Below are positions 44,901 through 56,300 of a stretch of 64,000 nucleotides of DNA, one piece after another. Source of the stretch: Tilletia caries (Eukaryota > Basidiomycota > Exobasidiomycetes > Tilletiales > Tilletiaceae). Below the pieces are notes generated by a model. That model was not told where the DNA came from. It saw only the letters and a list, made by a program, of their open reading frames with translations, and did not search any database. Location of the stretch: positions 806,001 to 870,000 of the forward strand of contig JALUTQ010000020.1 in NCBI GenBank assembly GCA_032718865.1. The letters run 5' to 3'. Each line of letters opens with the position of its first letter. Positions within the stretch are counted from its first letter, which is position 1. The position numbers and the translations under genes are program-made.

Positions 44901-45220
44901 GATCCTCCGCCCACGATCAGCAGTCCAAACCCGCAGTGCGTGATCCCTCCATCTTGAGGACAAAAGGCAGACCGAAACAAGCACGATTCAAATCTTCCAC
45001 CGAGCGAGGTAGACGAAAGAAACTGTCTCCCAAACTTCCGAAGGTCATTCCGTCAGGACGTGGCCCAAAAGCTACATCAAAGTCACCACGGGCCCGACCT
45101 GGACCACCACCACCTCCTCAACCGCGCAGGGTCATTCCGTCAGGACGTGGACCCAAAGTTACATCAAAATCACCACGGGCCCGACCTGGACCACCACCAC
45201 CTCCTCAACCACCCTCGTGA
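41990..45220 (+). pseudogene. MULE transposase (FAR1-like N terminus, MULE DDE core, SWIM zinc finger), frameshifted
   Basis: Several exons. The N terminus has a FAR1-type DNA-binding region (YDNFDKAIEACLGFASEEGY, then CEFAVKV and, one frame over, WVITTMVWSHNHSAH). The MULE core shows FGDVVIADVAQGRNVYNMPL with the first Asp, then IIVSDQDAGFSSAV with the second Asp, then HHILCIWHIWQNI. A SWIM zinc finger lies at 44309-44375 (CTC...CGIPCRHIWAV). The C-terminal exons (44529-44797, 44902-45220) are clean and end in VRDPSILRTKGRPKQARFK, as in FAR1/MULE proteins, plus two 29-residue repeats. Frame changes near 42448 and at the T run 42937-42941 break the ORF. Mutator-like elements usually make ~9-bp duplications; the ends were not found. 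Confidence 0.72.
45044..45217 (+). repeat. 87-bp tandem repeat (two units) in MULE C terminus
   Basis: Period 87 bp (29 codons), starting GTCATTCCGTCAGGACGTGG and encoding a basic SGRGPK...KSPRARPG segment followed by poly-Pro. The units differ at only a few bases, so the duplication is recent. Confidence 0.85.
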
Positions 45221-45274
45221 TGACCAGCCCCTTCTTCGCTCTCTCTTGTGATGCGCTTCGTACGTCCTCTTAAC

Positions 45275-46066
45275 TAAGGTTGTCCCCGGAGTTGACGCGG
45301 AGCTGGGGTTTTGCGGACTCCGCACTCCTCCGACGGAGGGCTCCGCCGGAGGCGGAGCGCGGAGCTCACTTTTGAGAAATTTTTGATCTTAAAAAAGCAC
45401 GGAGTCCGCTTGGAGGACTCCGCCGGAATTTGTGCGGAGGCGGAGCCCAATCCTGGGCCCACTTGCCAAAAGTGCGGAGCGCGGAGTCGTCAAAATTGTG
45501 TGAAAATTCCGGCGGAATTTCCGCGGAATTCCGACGGAGCTATGAGGTCACGTGATAGTTGGAAATAAGGGTCACGTGACCTCATTTTGGGTGCGCTCCG
45601 CCGGAATTCCGCAAAATTTCCGCGGAAAGTGCGGAATTTCGAGAAAAATAGGCATCCTCGAGACACCCGCAGGGGATAAAACAGGCACCATCATCCGTTG
45701 AGAGCTTCAAAAATAGCACTGGAGTCAATACCGCAACAATGTCGGATGGTGAATGTATAGCTCTGAGTGTATTAGAGTCATTCTGAGAGCAACTTATACC
45801 ACCACTGCGCTCCGACGGAATTCCGCGGAATTCCGAGCTCCGCATACACGGAGCACGGAGGAGCATTACGAAAAACGCACAAAAAAAAAACGCGGAGCGC
45901 GGAGCTGGGATTTCAACTTTTGTATAATTCCGTCGGAACGCGGAGCTGGTTTTTTTCCGCTCTGTCTTAGTCTGCGGAGGCGGAGCTCGCCTCAGAAAGT
46001 CAAAATTCCGGCGGAATTTGGAAGTGCGGAGGCGGAGCCCTCCGCGTTACTCCGGGGACAACCTTA
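45275..46066. mobile_element. hAT-type MITE, family 2, copy 2
   Basis: 792 bp, same ends as 40526-41317 but in the reverse orientation, with a perfect 8-bp duplication CTCTTAAC (45267-45274 and 46067-46074). It lies 55 bp after the MULE stop codon. Confidence 0.92.
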
Positions 46067-46199
46067 CTCTTAACCCTTCTCAACAGGATCCTATTCATTC
46101 ATCATCTTGTGTCCCACTCCTAACGTGATGTAAACTGTGTTTGCGTCTCATGCTCGTGCTGATAACAGTTGCTGACCTCCCTGTCCCCTGAAGCTAATG

Positions 46200-48217
46200 C
46201 ATCTGTTTACCCTCAGCCCCTACCCTGTATCTGCTTCTAGCTCGCGTCTACTAGGGCCCGCAGTTCGCACCAGCACCTGCCCATCCTTCGACCTCGATGC
46301 CGCCACCCGCCAAAGGCTCCTCCAACCCCTGCCCGCCTGCCGCCTGGTCCCGGAGCATCAACGCCGTACTCGTCCCTATCTTCTTCCGCGACCTGGCCGG
46401 TAGACCTCTACCTGGCGACGGGTCAGGGCTTCCTCCTCCGCGACGTCGGCGGCTTTCGCACCCGGCTTGTTGGTGTCCTTTTTTGTGATAGCGCTGAGGA
46501 GAGGGGTGAGATCGATGAAGATAGGGCGAGGGCGATGAGAAGGGGTGAGGAGTTGAGGCAGGGCGGTGGTGTGGGATTGAGTGTGCGGTTGAAGTCGTGA
46601 GTCCCATTCCTATTCCAACTTCGCCTCCAAAACCTTGAGGGGTACAGAAGCAAACACTGATAACACACACACGCAAGTTCCAATCAAAACCCCTCTCGTT
46701 GCACAATTGTAGAAGCTCTCCCTGACCTCCTTCCGGTCGGCCTCGCTCAACCTGGCGGTGGCCGAGTCGTTAGCGGAGTGGCCTTTACGTTCGCTCTCGT
46801 CGTTGCGTGCGCGGTGCGGCGGAGGCGGCGCTGTACTATCTCGATCAAGGACTGTCGTTCTCTGTTATTGGGATGCAGGCTGAGAAACCGAGGTGTGAGT
46901 TCCTTCCCCAGCTTGAACCGGTCGATGGAAAGAAGAGAGTTTCGCTTTCCCTGTTTTCTTCTTTCTGTCCTTTTTTGCTGAACCGAATAGGTATCCATGC
47001 TTTGGACTGGCCTACCCTCACGTTCACTCCGCCACCGCTCATCTCGCCGCTGCTTCAGGCGCATGCGTCGGCGTGCTACAAGGCAGTGCTTTGCAGGATA
47101 ATATGACCCGTAAGAGTCATATAGGTCATATGACCATTTTAAGAGTCATAAAGTCATAAGACATATTTGCAAATTAAGAGTGGCCCTGGAGGTCATATCA
47201 TATGACCAGACTTTGGAAATTTTTGGTCATATATGACATTATGACCAGAAATATGACCAGAAATCCTGCAAACACACAATTTAGTCATAATAAGACTCTT
47301 TTTGTGATATTATGACTCTTAATTATGACCTAATTATGACCCAATTAAGACTTACTCTCTGATCTCAACCCGAGCTAGAGCTTCTGTAACCGATATTTCT
47401 AGTACAGAGTTGACCTTCTGTGACTTCCGCACTGTCTCATGTGGCATAACAGTATGTAACAACATGTTCGTGCGTTGTCGCAACCTTTAAACGCCAGAGT
47501 CCAACCTCGGAAGGCATTTTTGTGACATTGAGGAATATGACCAAAATATGACTTAAATAAGAGTCATATGACTCCTATTCAGGTCATGTCATATGACCAG
47601 CCTCTGAGGTGCGCACACAATAAGAGTCATGTCATATGACCAAGCCCCAAAAACAGGGTCATATGACCCATGAAAAGCACTGCTACAAGGTGAGGAGAAG
47701 GCTCCATACTGTTTTCTTGATTGAACGTACTAAGGGAACAGATACTGAACCCATTCACTTTCGATCTTCAGGGGCCTGCCACCCTTTCTTTCCACAAAGG
47801 CCGGCAATGGTTCATGAGAGCACTCCAGGTCTTGGTCGGGTTCCCTAAGTCGAACGAAGGGATTATCGACAAGCCCTTCTTTGCCGGTTCTGCCTCAGCC
47901 GCCTCTGACATCGGCCTCTTCTCCCTCTTCGACGTCTCACCGACTCAATGGCCTCCGAGCAAAATTACGACAAGGACACGGAGCTCTACGGCCGTGCTCA
48001 ACTGTACATTCATGCCTCACCGATTCCCTTGTGTTTTGATAGTATACTACATGTGAGATATGATTTGCACTGGCGCGAGAAAGAATATGTCCCTATGACT
48101 CCTTCACTGCGTAGCCTGTTACTAGCAGCCAGCAGGACAGTGCCGCACGATACGCGCATTAAAAGTGGCTTCAATGCCGCAGTAAGGGGTACGAACAAGA
48201 GAGTGAGGAGACGAGAG
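46200..48217 (+). pseudogene. unrecognised gene split by a hAT MITE
   Basis: Exon-like open stretches with good composition occur in order: about 46365-46598 (DLYLATGQGFLLRDVGGFRT..., donor GTGAGT); 46807-46892 (AAEAALYYLDQGLSFSVIG, donor GTGTGA); 46990-47083 (GIHALDWPTLTFTPPPL); 47771-47945 (GPATLSFHKGRQWFMRALQV... SDIGLFSLFDVSP); and 47954-48217 in another frame (NYDKDTELYGRAQLYI, LHVRYDLHW). The MITE at 47084-47682 lies on the third exon's GTGAGG donor. I do not recognise the family. An in-frame TAG before the second block and the frame change near 47945 suggest decay, or introns I cannot place. Confidence 0.4.
47084..47682. mobile_element. hAT-type MITE, family 3 (CAGTGCTTT ends)
   Basis: 599 bp with inverted ends CAGTGCTTT and a perfect 8-bp duplication CTACAAGG (47076-47083 and 47683-47690). 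The interior is packed with ATGAC/GTCAT motifs (ATATGACC, AGTCATA), unlike the other MITEs here. CAGTG-type ends with 8-bp duplications are a classical hAT hallmark. It has no coding capacity and sits exactly on an exon/intron boundary. Confidence 0.92.
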
Positions 48218-50543
48218 TGAGTGAGCAGAGATCCTGTCGAAAGAGTCAATATCAATCCGGCATAGATTCCCTCCTGGTTGCAATTCGCGGACAGAGAGCG
48301 CGCGGCATGACCGGCAACGCCCTCTGCCGGCAAATCAGGCGAACCATAGTCCAAAACCCCAGACTGGTCCAATCCATGTAGCCCTTCTCGAGATCTCTGC
48401 CGATGACTCACGGTTTTGTGAAGTCCAAGAATACCTAGGTAAGGGACAAGTAGTAAGTTAAGCGCCATGAAGCAATGGACTGGCAGTGTGCTGTGTGGAG
48501 CCCGAAAGGAGTGCGGAAATCGCACCTTGAATTAAAAGCTATAACGTGAAAAGACGAAGTTGAACGATTATTAGTAACGTCTGAGGCCGCAGGAGCGTGG
48601 GCGGGGATAGAGAGGATAGACCAAGGAACTCACCATGTCCCGTTGTCTGTGATCGATGTGCGCATCTTCTGATGATGCTCAGGCCGCTGGCCGGAGGGCG
48701 GAGATGTATATGATTCTGGTGTTTAAAAGAGGCAAAAGCAATCGTCAGCAACGGAGGAGGAACTGGGATTGGGTCATTATGGAGAGGGAAGGGAAGCGAC
48801 GCAAACCTGACAACCGAAATCAATCACGTTACACGTATATCATCATCTTCATTCTTGGTTGTGTGGTGTCAGGTGTGCCGGTGAAGAGGAGAATGATAAT
48901 CTGCGTGAGAAAATATAGAGAAAAAGACGCGCGGAGGGGGACGAATCACGAGGGACGGCCGTGTCGGTGTATTCGAGGCTGCCCGCGCCGCCAATGCAGG
49001 TGTATTGTGCGATGTTTGCTGGAGAGAGGGACTGAGGGAGGTATCAAAGAGCAGGAGATGAAGATCTAAGAGTGTCAGCTCCAGGAACTGAGGAGAGAAC
49101 GTCAGCTGTGATAGAGGAGTGCGCGCGGTCTGTTGTATCCATTAACCGTCGTTGTAGAGCGAACGCGGCGGCCTTGTGCACTGATAAGAGTTCCGGAAGT
49201 CTGCTTGCCAGCCTGGCAGAACGCATGTACGCAGACTGTTCGATAAGGGAAGAAGGTATGAGCACAGTGCGTCAAACAGACTGGTGACAGTCTGCCATCT
49301 ATGTACGACTGTCGGAAACTCGGAACACTTGAAGGTGAAGACTGGCTGAAGACTGATTGGCTTTCAGACTGTACAGAGACTTCGGGCTCAAGTCTGTAGC
49401 CATTCTCAAGTTTAGGTTTGGTGAGAGCCTAAGCAACGTCTGCTCCAAGTCTAAATAAGCGCAATACTCTTTACCCAAGTCTGCACATTCACCGGTGGTG
49501 TGTCATGATCATTTAGGACTCAAATGCTTTGGCAAGGGCAGACTTCCTTTGGCGGTGTAGACGAGGAGACGAGCCGCAAAGGTGCAGTCAGACAGACTGC
49601 GTCGACTGTCGCCAGGCATGCCGAGATTGTCCCAGGATCCAGATAGCTGCGGACGCCGCTTCCAGCGGAGATCGAGAGGTGGGAGCGAGCCAAGGTGTGA
49701 GGTGTCCTTCCTGAGCCTGAGCGGAGAGAGAAAAGGTGAATCATCAAAGAAGAGGTGTCAGATCGCGCATACACAGTCTAGTAGGAAGCACGAATCAGTG
49801 GAGAAAACAAAGAGGCAGAAGAAGCCAGAAGGGGTGAGAGAGAGCAGTCAGCTCCATGTAAGAGAGTGTCAGCACACTGCACAGCAGCTCGGCTCCCGGT
49901 GGGCCAGTGTGACACTCGTCAAGCGTGAGCGCGCCAGCGTGCACATAGCGCGCATACCATCGTAAAGTTCTTTGGCTGCCTCTGCTTTGCAAGCAGTATC
50001 GATGAAAAGGGCGAGTCCGGAATCCTGTCAAAGTGCAGCTCACTGTAAGGAAATTAAGTTGCTGTCGGCCTGGTGCGACAACGCTACTGGGTTCAGGTTT
50101 GAGTTGAGTTCGGATCGGACTCTCAACCTGAACTGCAGCGGCTTGGAAACCTGCAGGTCTCACGGATATTGTCTCACGGGTTATTGACATGAATTATGAA
50201 ATATGAAACACCGGAAACCTTGTAGTTGGTGATCACGCTATGTACGAAGAACCAGGGGCGGTTTTGGGTCTGGAAGGCAGCGGTGGGAGGGGGGGCGGGC
50301 TAAATTGGAGGGCCGCCCCGGGGCGGCCATTAGAAACGCCCTTTCCCCTATGCAACATACAAACAGTAGTGGCTCTGAAATGGACGATCCCGAGGAATGA
50401 ATACTCAGTGTGGCAAGGTAGCCTTCCGTCCCCGCGACGTTACAAGCATTGCACAGCCTGGTGCAATTCGTCAACTTTTAATCGTCGTCCTGAAGGCATG
50501 CTGCAGAAGAGAAACGGACAAGCGGTGCTCAGCAAGCTACGTA
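48218..50543. other. no gene seen; short GC-rich repeat at 50258-50345
   Basis: No domain-bearing ORF on either strand. 49270-49460 holds dispersed CAGACTG/AAGACTG motifs. The block 50258-50345 is the related inverted copy of the 37437-37545 repeat. The rest shows no structure I can assign. Confidence 0.4.
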
Positions 50544-52967
50544 TTTGGGATGGTATAGTATGATAGTATGATAGTATGATTAGTGAGTGAAGGAACGGAA
50601 GGGGCGCTGAGTTCAAACCGCAAAGTACGCGGCAAAGGGACTTGAAAACAAAAGTCCGTAGCTCGCAGCGTTCGTGTTTGAGACCAGTCCGTGTTAGAGA
50701 GATGGTGTGCATTCAGCAGGCAGTGGGTACAGGGATGCTGCCGTTCAGTCTATGGGAAGTGGGAATGAAATAGGTCCATTCAGCGAACTTAGAGGGAGTA
50801 ACAAAGGAGTAATGTCAAACTCACCGGCCGATAATCCAGTTTTCCGCATCAGAAGCGCGCTTCGGCCCCTCCGTGATGTGGCCCTCCCCAGCGTCAACGA
50901 CGTACTTGAAGCGAGCACCACCCGCACACTGCTGTTTCACGTAGGCGTCCACATCGGGTCGGCTGACGATGGCGTCGTCGCGGCCGTGGTAGATGTAGGT
51001 AGGAACTTCGGAGATGGACCCGTCCCCTTATGAAATGAAAGATCTCTCGTCAGTTTCTCAAACGTTCCTCAAGTACATGTATCAACAACGATGGCATACC
51101 TCCGAGAAAATTCTGGGCGAGACGGCTACTGATAATTGGCTCGTCAAGAGGGTCTTTTTGGTCGACTAGAGACTCGATGTCGAGGTAGGCGAACGGAAGA
51201 AGAGCAGGAATATTTTTTTCGAAGCAGATCGTCGTGCGCACCTGGTCGAACATCTCACGGCCCTTGGGGGTCAAGTGCTTGTCGAAGTATGCTCGCATGT
51301 CGGAGTATCTGTTTTATCACGTCCGATGTCCAGAAGCCGACGAAGAAATACAGTCAGGATGCGACTCCCAGGGCTGCTGCTGCGCTCAACAGGACAGGAT
51401 TGAATCTAGGTCGAACTCACGCATTGTATTGGCTGTGGAGAGCAGAAGAGGCAGATATCAGCGCCTGGCCGCCTGCTCGAGATGGTACAGCAAGCATCCA
51501 CTCACCCTACGACGCCTGCGAGAGAAAGACCGGCACAAAAGCCCTTGTTCAGCTGGAGGAGAGTGTTCTTCATGTTTACGGGCAAGCCGCCGATGGCAGC
51601 TGCAACGACATTGAGCTCAGGAGCTGGTGAGGAACATTTAGTCAGAAGAAGTTGGGAGGCAGAATGTATTGGAGAGAAAGGTGGAAGTGGATGTCTCACC
51701 ATGTGATTTGGAGAGCTGTGCACCCCAGGCTGCCGCGTGCGCACCACCGGAGTAGCCGGTTAGGCCAATCTGGGTCGTCTCGACGTCCAGCTTCTGAAGG
51801 TGATCGCCGCTCGGATGGCATCCAATGTGGCCAGACCCTCCGTGGGGCCAACAAATGTCGCCGACTTCGAACCTTCGTGGTCAGGGACGACGCCTCAGTA
51901 GCCCTTCGCGAGATACGCTTCGAGACCGGTGCCGCTACCTGAGCCCTTTCGGATCTGGTACGATGGAGCGCAGATAGGTGCAGCCGAGCTGTAAGTTGGG
52001 AACACAGATGTTAAGTCTCAGTAGATCATGATGCAGGAAGGCTCGACAGTGTACAGCGTGGTGAGGGCTTACTCTTCGGGCCGCGTCAGGGAGACGAGGC
52101 GCGCGGGGCTGACTGGAGCCTGGGGAACGACCAAAGTCACGACGGATGTGTCCGGGTTTCCCTCAGCGTTGATCGTCTTGTAGAGAATCTGGAACGCACC
52201 GGCGCTGTTCTCGATCTTGTAGGTCGTCATGTTACGCGAGCGGAGGACGGCGCCATTGGCATTACGCTCGAAGCCGGCCGGGGGCTGGTAGAAGTCATCG
52301 ACATTCGGGTGGGGAACACTGGCAGAAGCGCCGGTAGAGGAGGAGAAAAGACGAGGCTGGAGGGTCCTGACGGTGACGTCCGTGTATGGAGCGGCAGTGG
52401 CTGAGGTGACCAGGACGGCGAGAATAGTGGTGAAAGTCTGCGGGAAGAGGACTGATATGTCAGATGTCAAACCCGAACGACGAGCGGAGTGACGAAATCA
52501 TATAGAGACATTGGCTCACAGCGGAAACCTTCATGTTTGCGATTTGCTGATGAGGATGAGAGGTGAGAAAGATGTCTTGGAGCGTGAGGGAAAGGATGGA
52601 GCTGAAGAGATAGAGAAATCTGTCACTTTGCAACCTCAGGAGCAGAGTAATGGCCAGACGTGAATGATCGCTGTGGTCGAGAAGCCGCTCGACGGTTGGG
52701 TTCTCGTCGAGGAAATAAAGAGCGTGAGCGAGAGAACGTTGCAAGCAAGGCAAAGGAGAGGGATATTGTGTATTGAGCAGAGAGGCGCGGTGCTCGATGA
52801 TGGTTGTTATATCCACAACGTCGTCTTTGGGAAAGGGGCAAGGTTAGGAGACGATGAAATGAGTAGGCAGAAGGGCCGAGCGTCGAGATTCGAGAGTGGA
52901 GACAGTGGAAGGTTGAGAGAAGGACTGAGAGCGGGATCAAAGCTCAAGGTAGGGAAATGAGGAGGGA
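50544..52967. repeat. 2.4-kb segmental duplication, copy 2
   Basis: Direct copy of 32856-35273, about 17.7 kb downstream. Nearly identical over most of its length, with small indels and one strongly diverged ~60-bp patch in lipase exon 4. Confidence 0.9.
50713..52534 (-). pseudogene. secretory lipase, copy 2 (nonsense and frameshift)
   Basis: Same eight-exon layout as copy 1 and an intact signal peptide and exon 2. In exon 3, the Trp codon at residue ~158 is changed to TGA (plus-strand TCA at 51895-51897), and one base is lost near 51796 in the codons for residues 191-192, both upstream of the GYSGG nucleophile. The product would end before the active site, so the copy is dead as read. Exons 5-8 remain almost identical to copy 1, so the inactivation is recent. 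Exon 4 is unusually diverged (see findings). Confidence 0.88.
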
Positions 52968-53104
52968 ACAGAGCATGATGGTAGCAGGGAAAGGAGAGCT
53001 TGTGGGCGCGGCGCAGTAGCACCATCGATTCCACAACCTCGCGCAAAGGAAAGAGGAGGATTTGAAGACTGTAGAAGGAAACGCCTTATATGGATGACGA
53101 GAGG

Positions 53105-53215
53105 ATTTGTGGTACTCGAATGTTGGAACTGTTGTCGTTTCAACCTCGAGCCTTGGTCGCTTGGTCGCGCACGATGACTCCACGAGACGGGAACGAGCGC
53201 AGCGATGAAGAGGTG
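53105..53215. repeat. 111-bp dispersed repeat, inverted copy of 2913-3023
   Basis: Ends exactly at the left end of the Copia LTR (53216), so the Copia element inserted at, or truncated, this sequence. Confidence 0.75.
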
Positions 53216-53315
53216 TGTGGAAACTGATGGTGGTTCTCATTGACAGGAAGAAGTTTTACAAGGAAGAAGGGACACGCAGCACCCACGGCAGCCCGGCCCG
53301 GACCTCCACTTCACA
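53216..53315 (-). repeat. Copia 3' LTR (~100 bp)
   Basis: The first 46 bp on the plus strand (TGTGGAAACTGATGG...) recur at 63955-64000, where the 5' LTR starts. The outer limit at 53315 is set by the TG...CA ends and the adjoining purine tract. A very short LTR for a Copia element. Confidence 0.75.
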
Positions 53316-53366
53316 CTCCCTCTCTGCGTAGTCTCCTGACTCCTCCTGTTCCTGTCCTCCAGTCCT

Positions 53367-56300
53367 TCACTCCCTGCGCAATTCCAATCCGATGCGCTCC
53401 GCGTGCTGGTTGTGCTTGATGGCGCCGAGTGACTTGGTGAACGCGTCGGCAGGGTTGAGGTCGGTCGGAATGTATTCGAATGCAAAGGCTCCCAGCTGTG
53501 TTTGATCCCGAACCCAATGATGTACGATGTCGATGTGCTTGCTGCGGTCGTGGTGAGATCCAGGGTTCTTGACCAACTGGATTGCCGCCTGATTGTCGCA
53601 GTGCACCGTAATCGTTCCGACCAACTGACCGCATGCCGTCAATGCTCCCTTGAGCATGATCGCCTCCCGACCAGCAACCCCCGCCGCAATGTACTCGGCC
53701 TCTGCCGTAGACAAAGCCACCGCACCTTGTTTTCGTGAGCCCCAAGCCACCGCTCCTCCTCCAACCGTGAACACGTAGCCGGACGTTGACCTCCTGTCAT
53801 CCTTGTCCGCTGCCCAGTCCGCATCGACAAATCCTCGAACCTGCAAGTCCTCCGCGCCTCCGAACACCAGTCTCGCTCCGGAAGTCCCGCGCAGGTACCG
53901 CAGGCCATGTTTTGCCGCAATCCAGTGCGTCTCCGAGGGGTCGGCACAGAACTTGCCGAGTACGCTGACGAAGTAGGCGAGGTCGGCTCGAGTGCCTTGA
54001 GCGAAGTATGCCATGGAGCCAAAGAGGGCCTGGTACTGCGCCTTGTCTCCTCGTGCTTCGCCATCGACCGCGTTCCTGAGCGTCTGCTTCGCCATCATGG
54101 GCGTCTTGGCCGGTTTGCAGTCCGTCATGCCGAACCGGGCAAGTACCTCCTCGGCGTACCGCTCCTGGTCGAGCGAGATCGTCCTCTGCTTGCGGTCTCG
54201 TTCGATTCGGATCCCCAGGCAATAATGCGCCGGCCCCAAGTCTGTTCCCTTGAACAGTCCAAGAAGCTCGGCCTTCGCCTCCTCATGTATCGGTAGCGTG
54301 CCGATAGGGTACTGACCTGCGGGGAAAGTACGAGTAAGAGGACAACGTCCAATAACCTTGAGACAACGTCTAAGGGGAACAAAGGCAACGCCAGAGTGTA
54401 GAGAAGAGAGTGCAGATGAATGTGGAATTTGAGAGGAAAGCTAAGTACAAGGAGTTGTTATATACTAGGGAGCAGCTTGTTAGGAGCGGGAAAGAGTATA
54501 GGGAGTTGTCGCAAAGGTGAGCGAGTGAAAGTAGAGGAGGAAGGAGCGCGCCGTTGCGCAACGATTTGGAGGCAAAAGTGAGAAGAGGAAGTGGAGCTGA
54601 TCGGAGTGGAACGGAGTGGAGCGGAACGGAATCGGAACGGAACGGAAAGAAGTGAAGTCAAGAGAGAATTGAGAGAATGTGCTGGATGAGAAGCACTAGT
54701 TGCTCCTTGTCCAGCTGCTCCGCCCTCTGTTCCCTTTCCCTTTCTATCATTCCTCACTTTCCATTGTTCCGGTCCGGTCCGTTCCGTACTTTCCCGTTCC
54801 TTCTCCATTTTCTCTTTCTCCCGATTCCTCACTTGCTCCACTCGCGCTCAGATCACCTCCACTTTTCCCACGCTCGCCTCTCTGCGCTCTCGCTCCCTTG
54901 CTTATATTCCACTTCCATTGTATATACTTGTTCTTGATCCCCATCGAATCAATACTCTACTGTTATGCTAGATAGTAAGGATGGGCCCCTACTCCGGCTG
55001 ACTCCGGCTGATTTTGAGATTCTTTTTCGCACTCCGTACTCCGCTCATTTTTAGGAAGTCCCCTCAGCCCCACTCCGCGCTCCGCACAAAATCACCCCAT
55101 CTCATTGCACCAGCTCCGTACTCCGGCTAAATTTAGGAAAATTTCAAAGTCCACTCCGTACTCCGGGGTGACGGAGCGCGACTACTCCCCCGAAACTCCG
55201 TACTCCGGGGAAAGTTCGCAGAGGTCCTACAAAACTTGATAAATGTGGATCCTTACATTGATTGACCATCTTCCATCCATGTTTTTGTTCGACAGAATCA
55301 TCGTAGGCGGTCGTAGAGCTCACTCACACACTATATGAACTCCAAATGAGAAATCTGAAAAATGATTTTGCCAAATTTTTGAAAATTAGAGCAAAATATG
55401 CCCATTTCTGACTGAAATTTTCAAAATTGCCACCTGGTTTTGAAAAAGGCACGGCCCCGGAGCGCCCCGGAGTTTCGGGGAAACTCCGCACTCCGTCTGG
55501 CATTGAGCTTGTCACTCCGTACTCCGGCGAAAAGTTAGCTCCAGGCCTTGCCGTACTCCGTACTCCGGGGACATGACAGGCTTGCGCTCCGTACTCCTGC
55601 AGAATCCAATCAGCAGGAGTAAATCTTCGAAAATGCACTCCGTACTCCGTACTCCCCCGGGGTGAGGCCCCGACTAGTCGGGGAACTCCGGGAAACCCAC
55701 TCCGGGGCTTACTCCGCGCCCATCCTTACTAGATAGCTAATGAGGAGAGATTCACCTGTGGCGTGTGCGCGTATGCAAGGTCGGAGTAATTAAGATGAGG
55801 TGAAACTTTAGCCGACAGAACTACTTGGCGGGGAGCAGCAATTCCAGCGCGTCCGAAGCGGAGGAGATTGCGGACCCTGAGCCGATAGCGGAGGCTATAC
55901 TAGTAGAATGATCTGTGTGAAAGCTATGGATTTCTCTATAGGTACAAGGGAGAGGAGCCGTTTTATAGGCGGGGGAATTGGAGCATGAAAGGAGAAGAGG
56001 GAAATGCCGCAACGTTGCGCAGTGATCTGGGAGCAAGAAAGGAGGAGACGCGTGGCGAGCGCGTGGCGCGAGCGCGAGAAAGCAAACTGGCAAAAGTGAG
56101 TCTGGGGAGTCTGGAGTCTGGAGGAGTCTGGAGTCTACTAGTGAGAATTGGAAGCCGAGTCTGTAATTGAGTCTGAGCCATCCAGCACAACTGTCCTCAT
56201 AACTAGCTTGTCTAGTATAGAAAGAAGAGAGAGCACTGACCACCGTACAGCACATCTCCACCGCAAGATGGCTGATCGTCCCGGATCAGATCGCTGGGGG

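Noticed and set aside
32856..52967. Lipase duplication as a transposon or LTR pair
   Set aside because: No terminal repeats or target duplications at the edges; it contains an ordinary host gene with introns.
54677..56218. Insertion called as a solo LTR
   Set aside because: TGTGCTGGATG and CATCCAGCACA are inverted, but the right one is 29 bp from the edge defined by the AGAA repeat.
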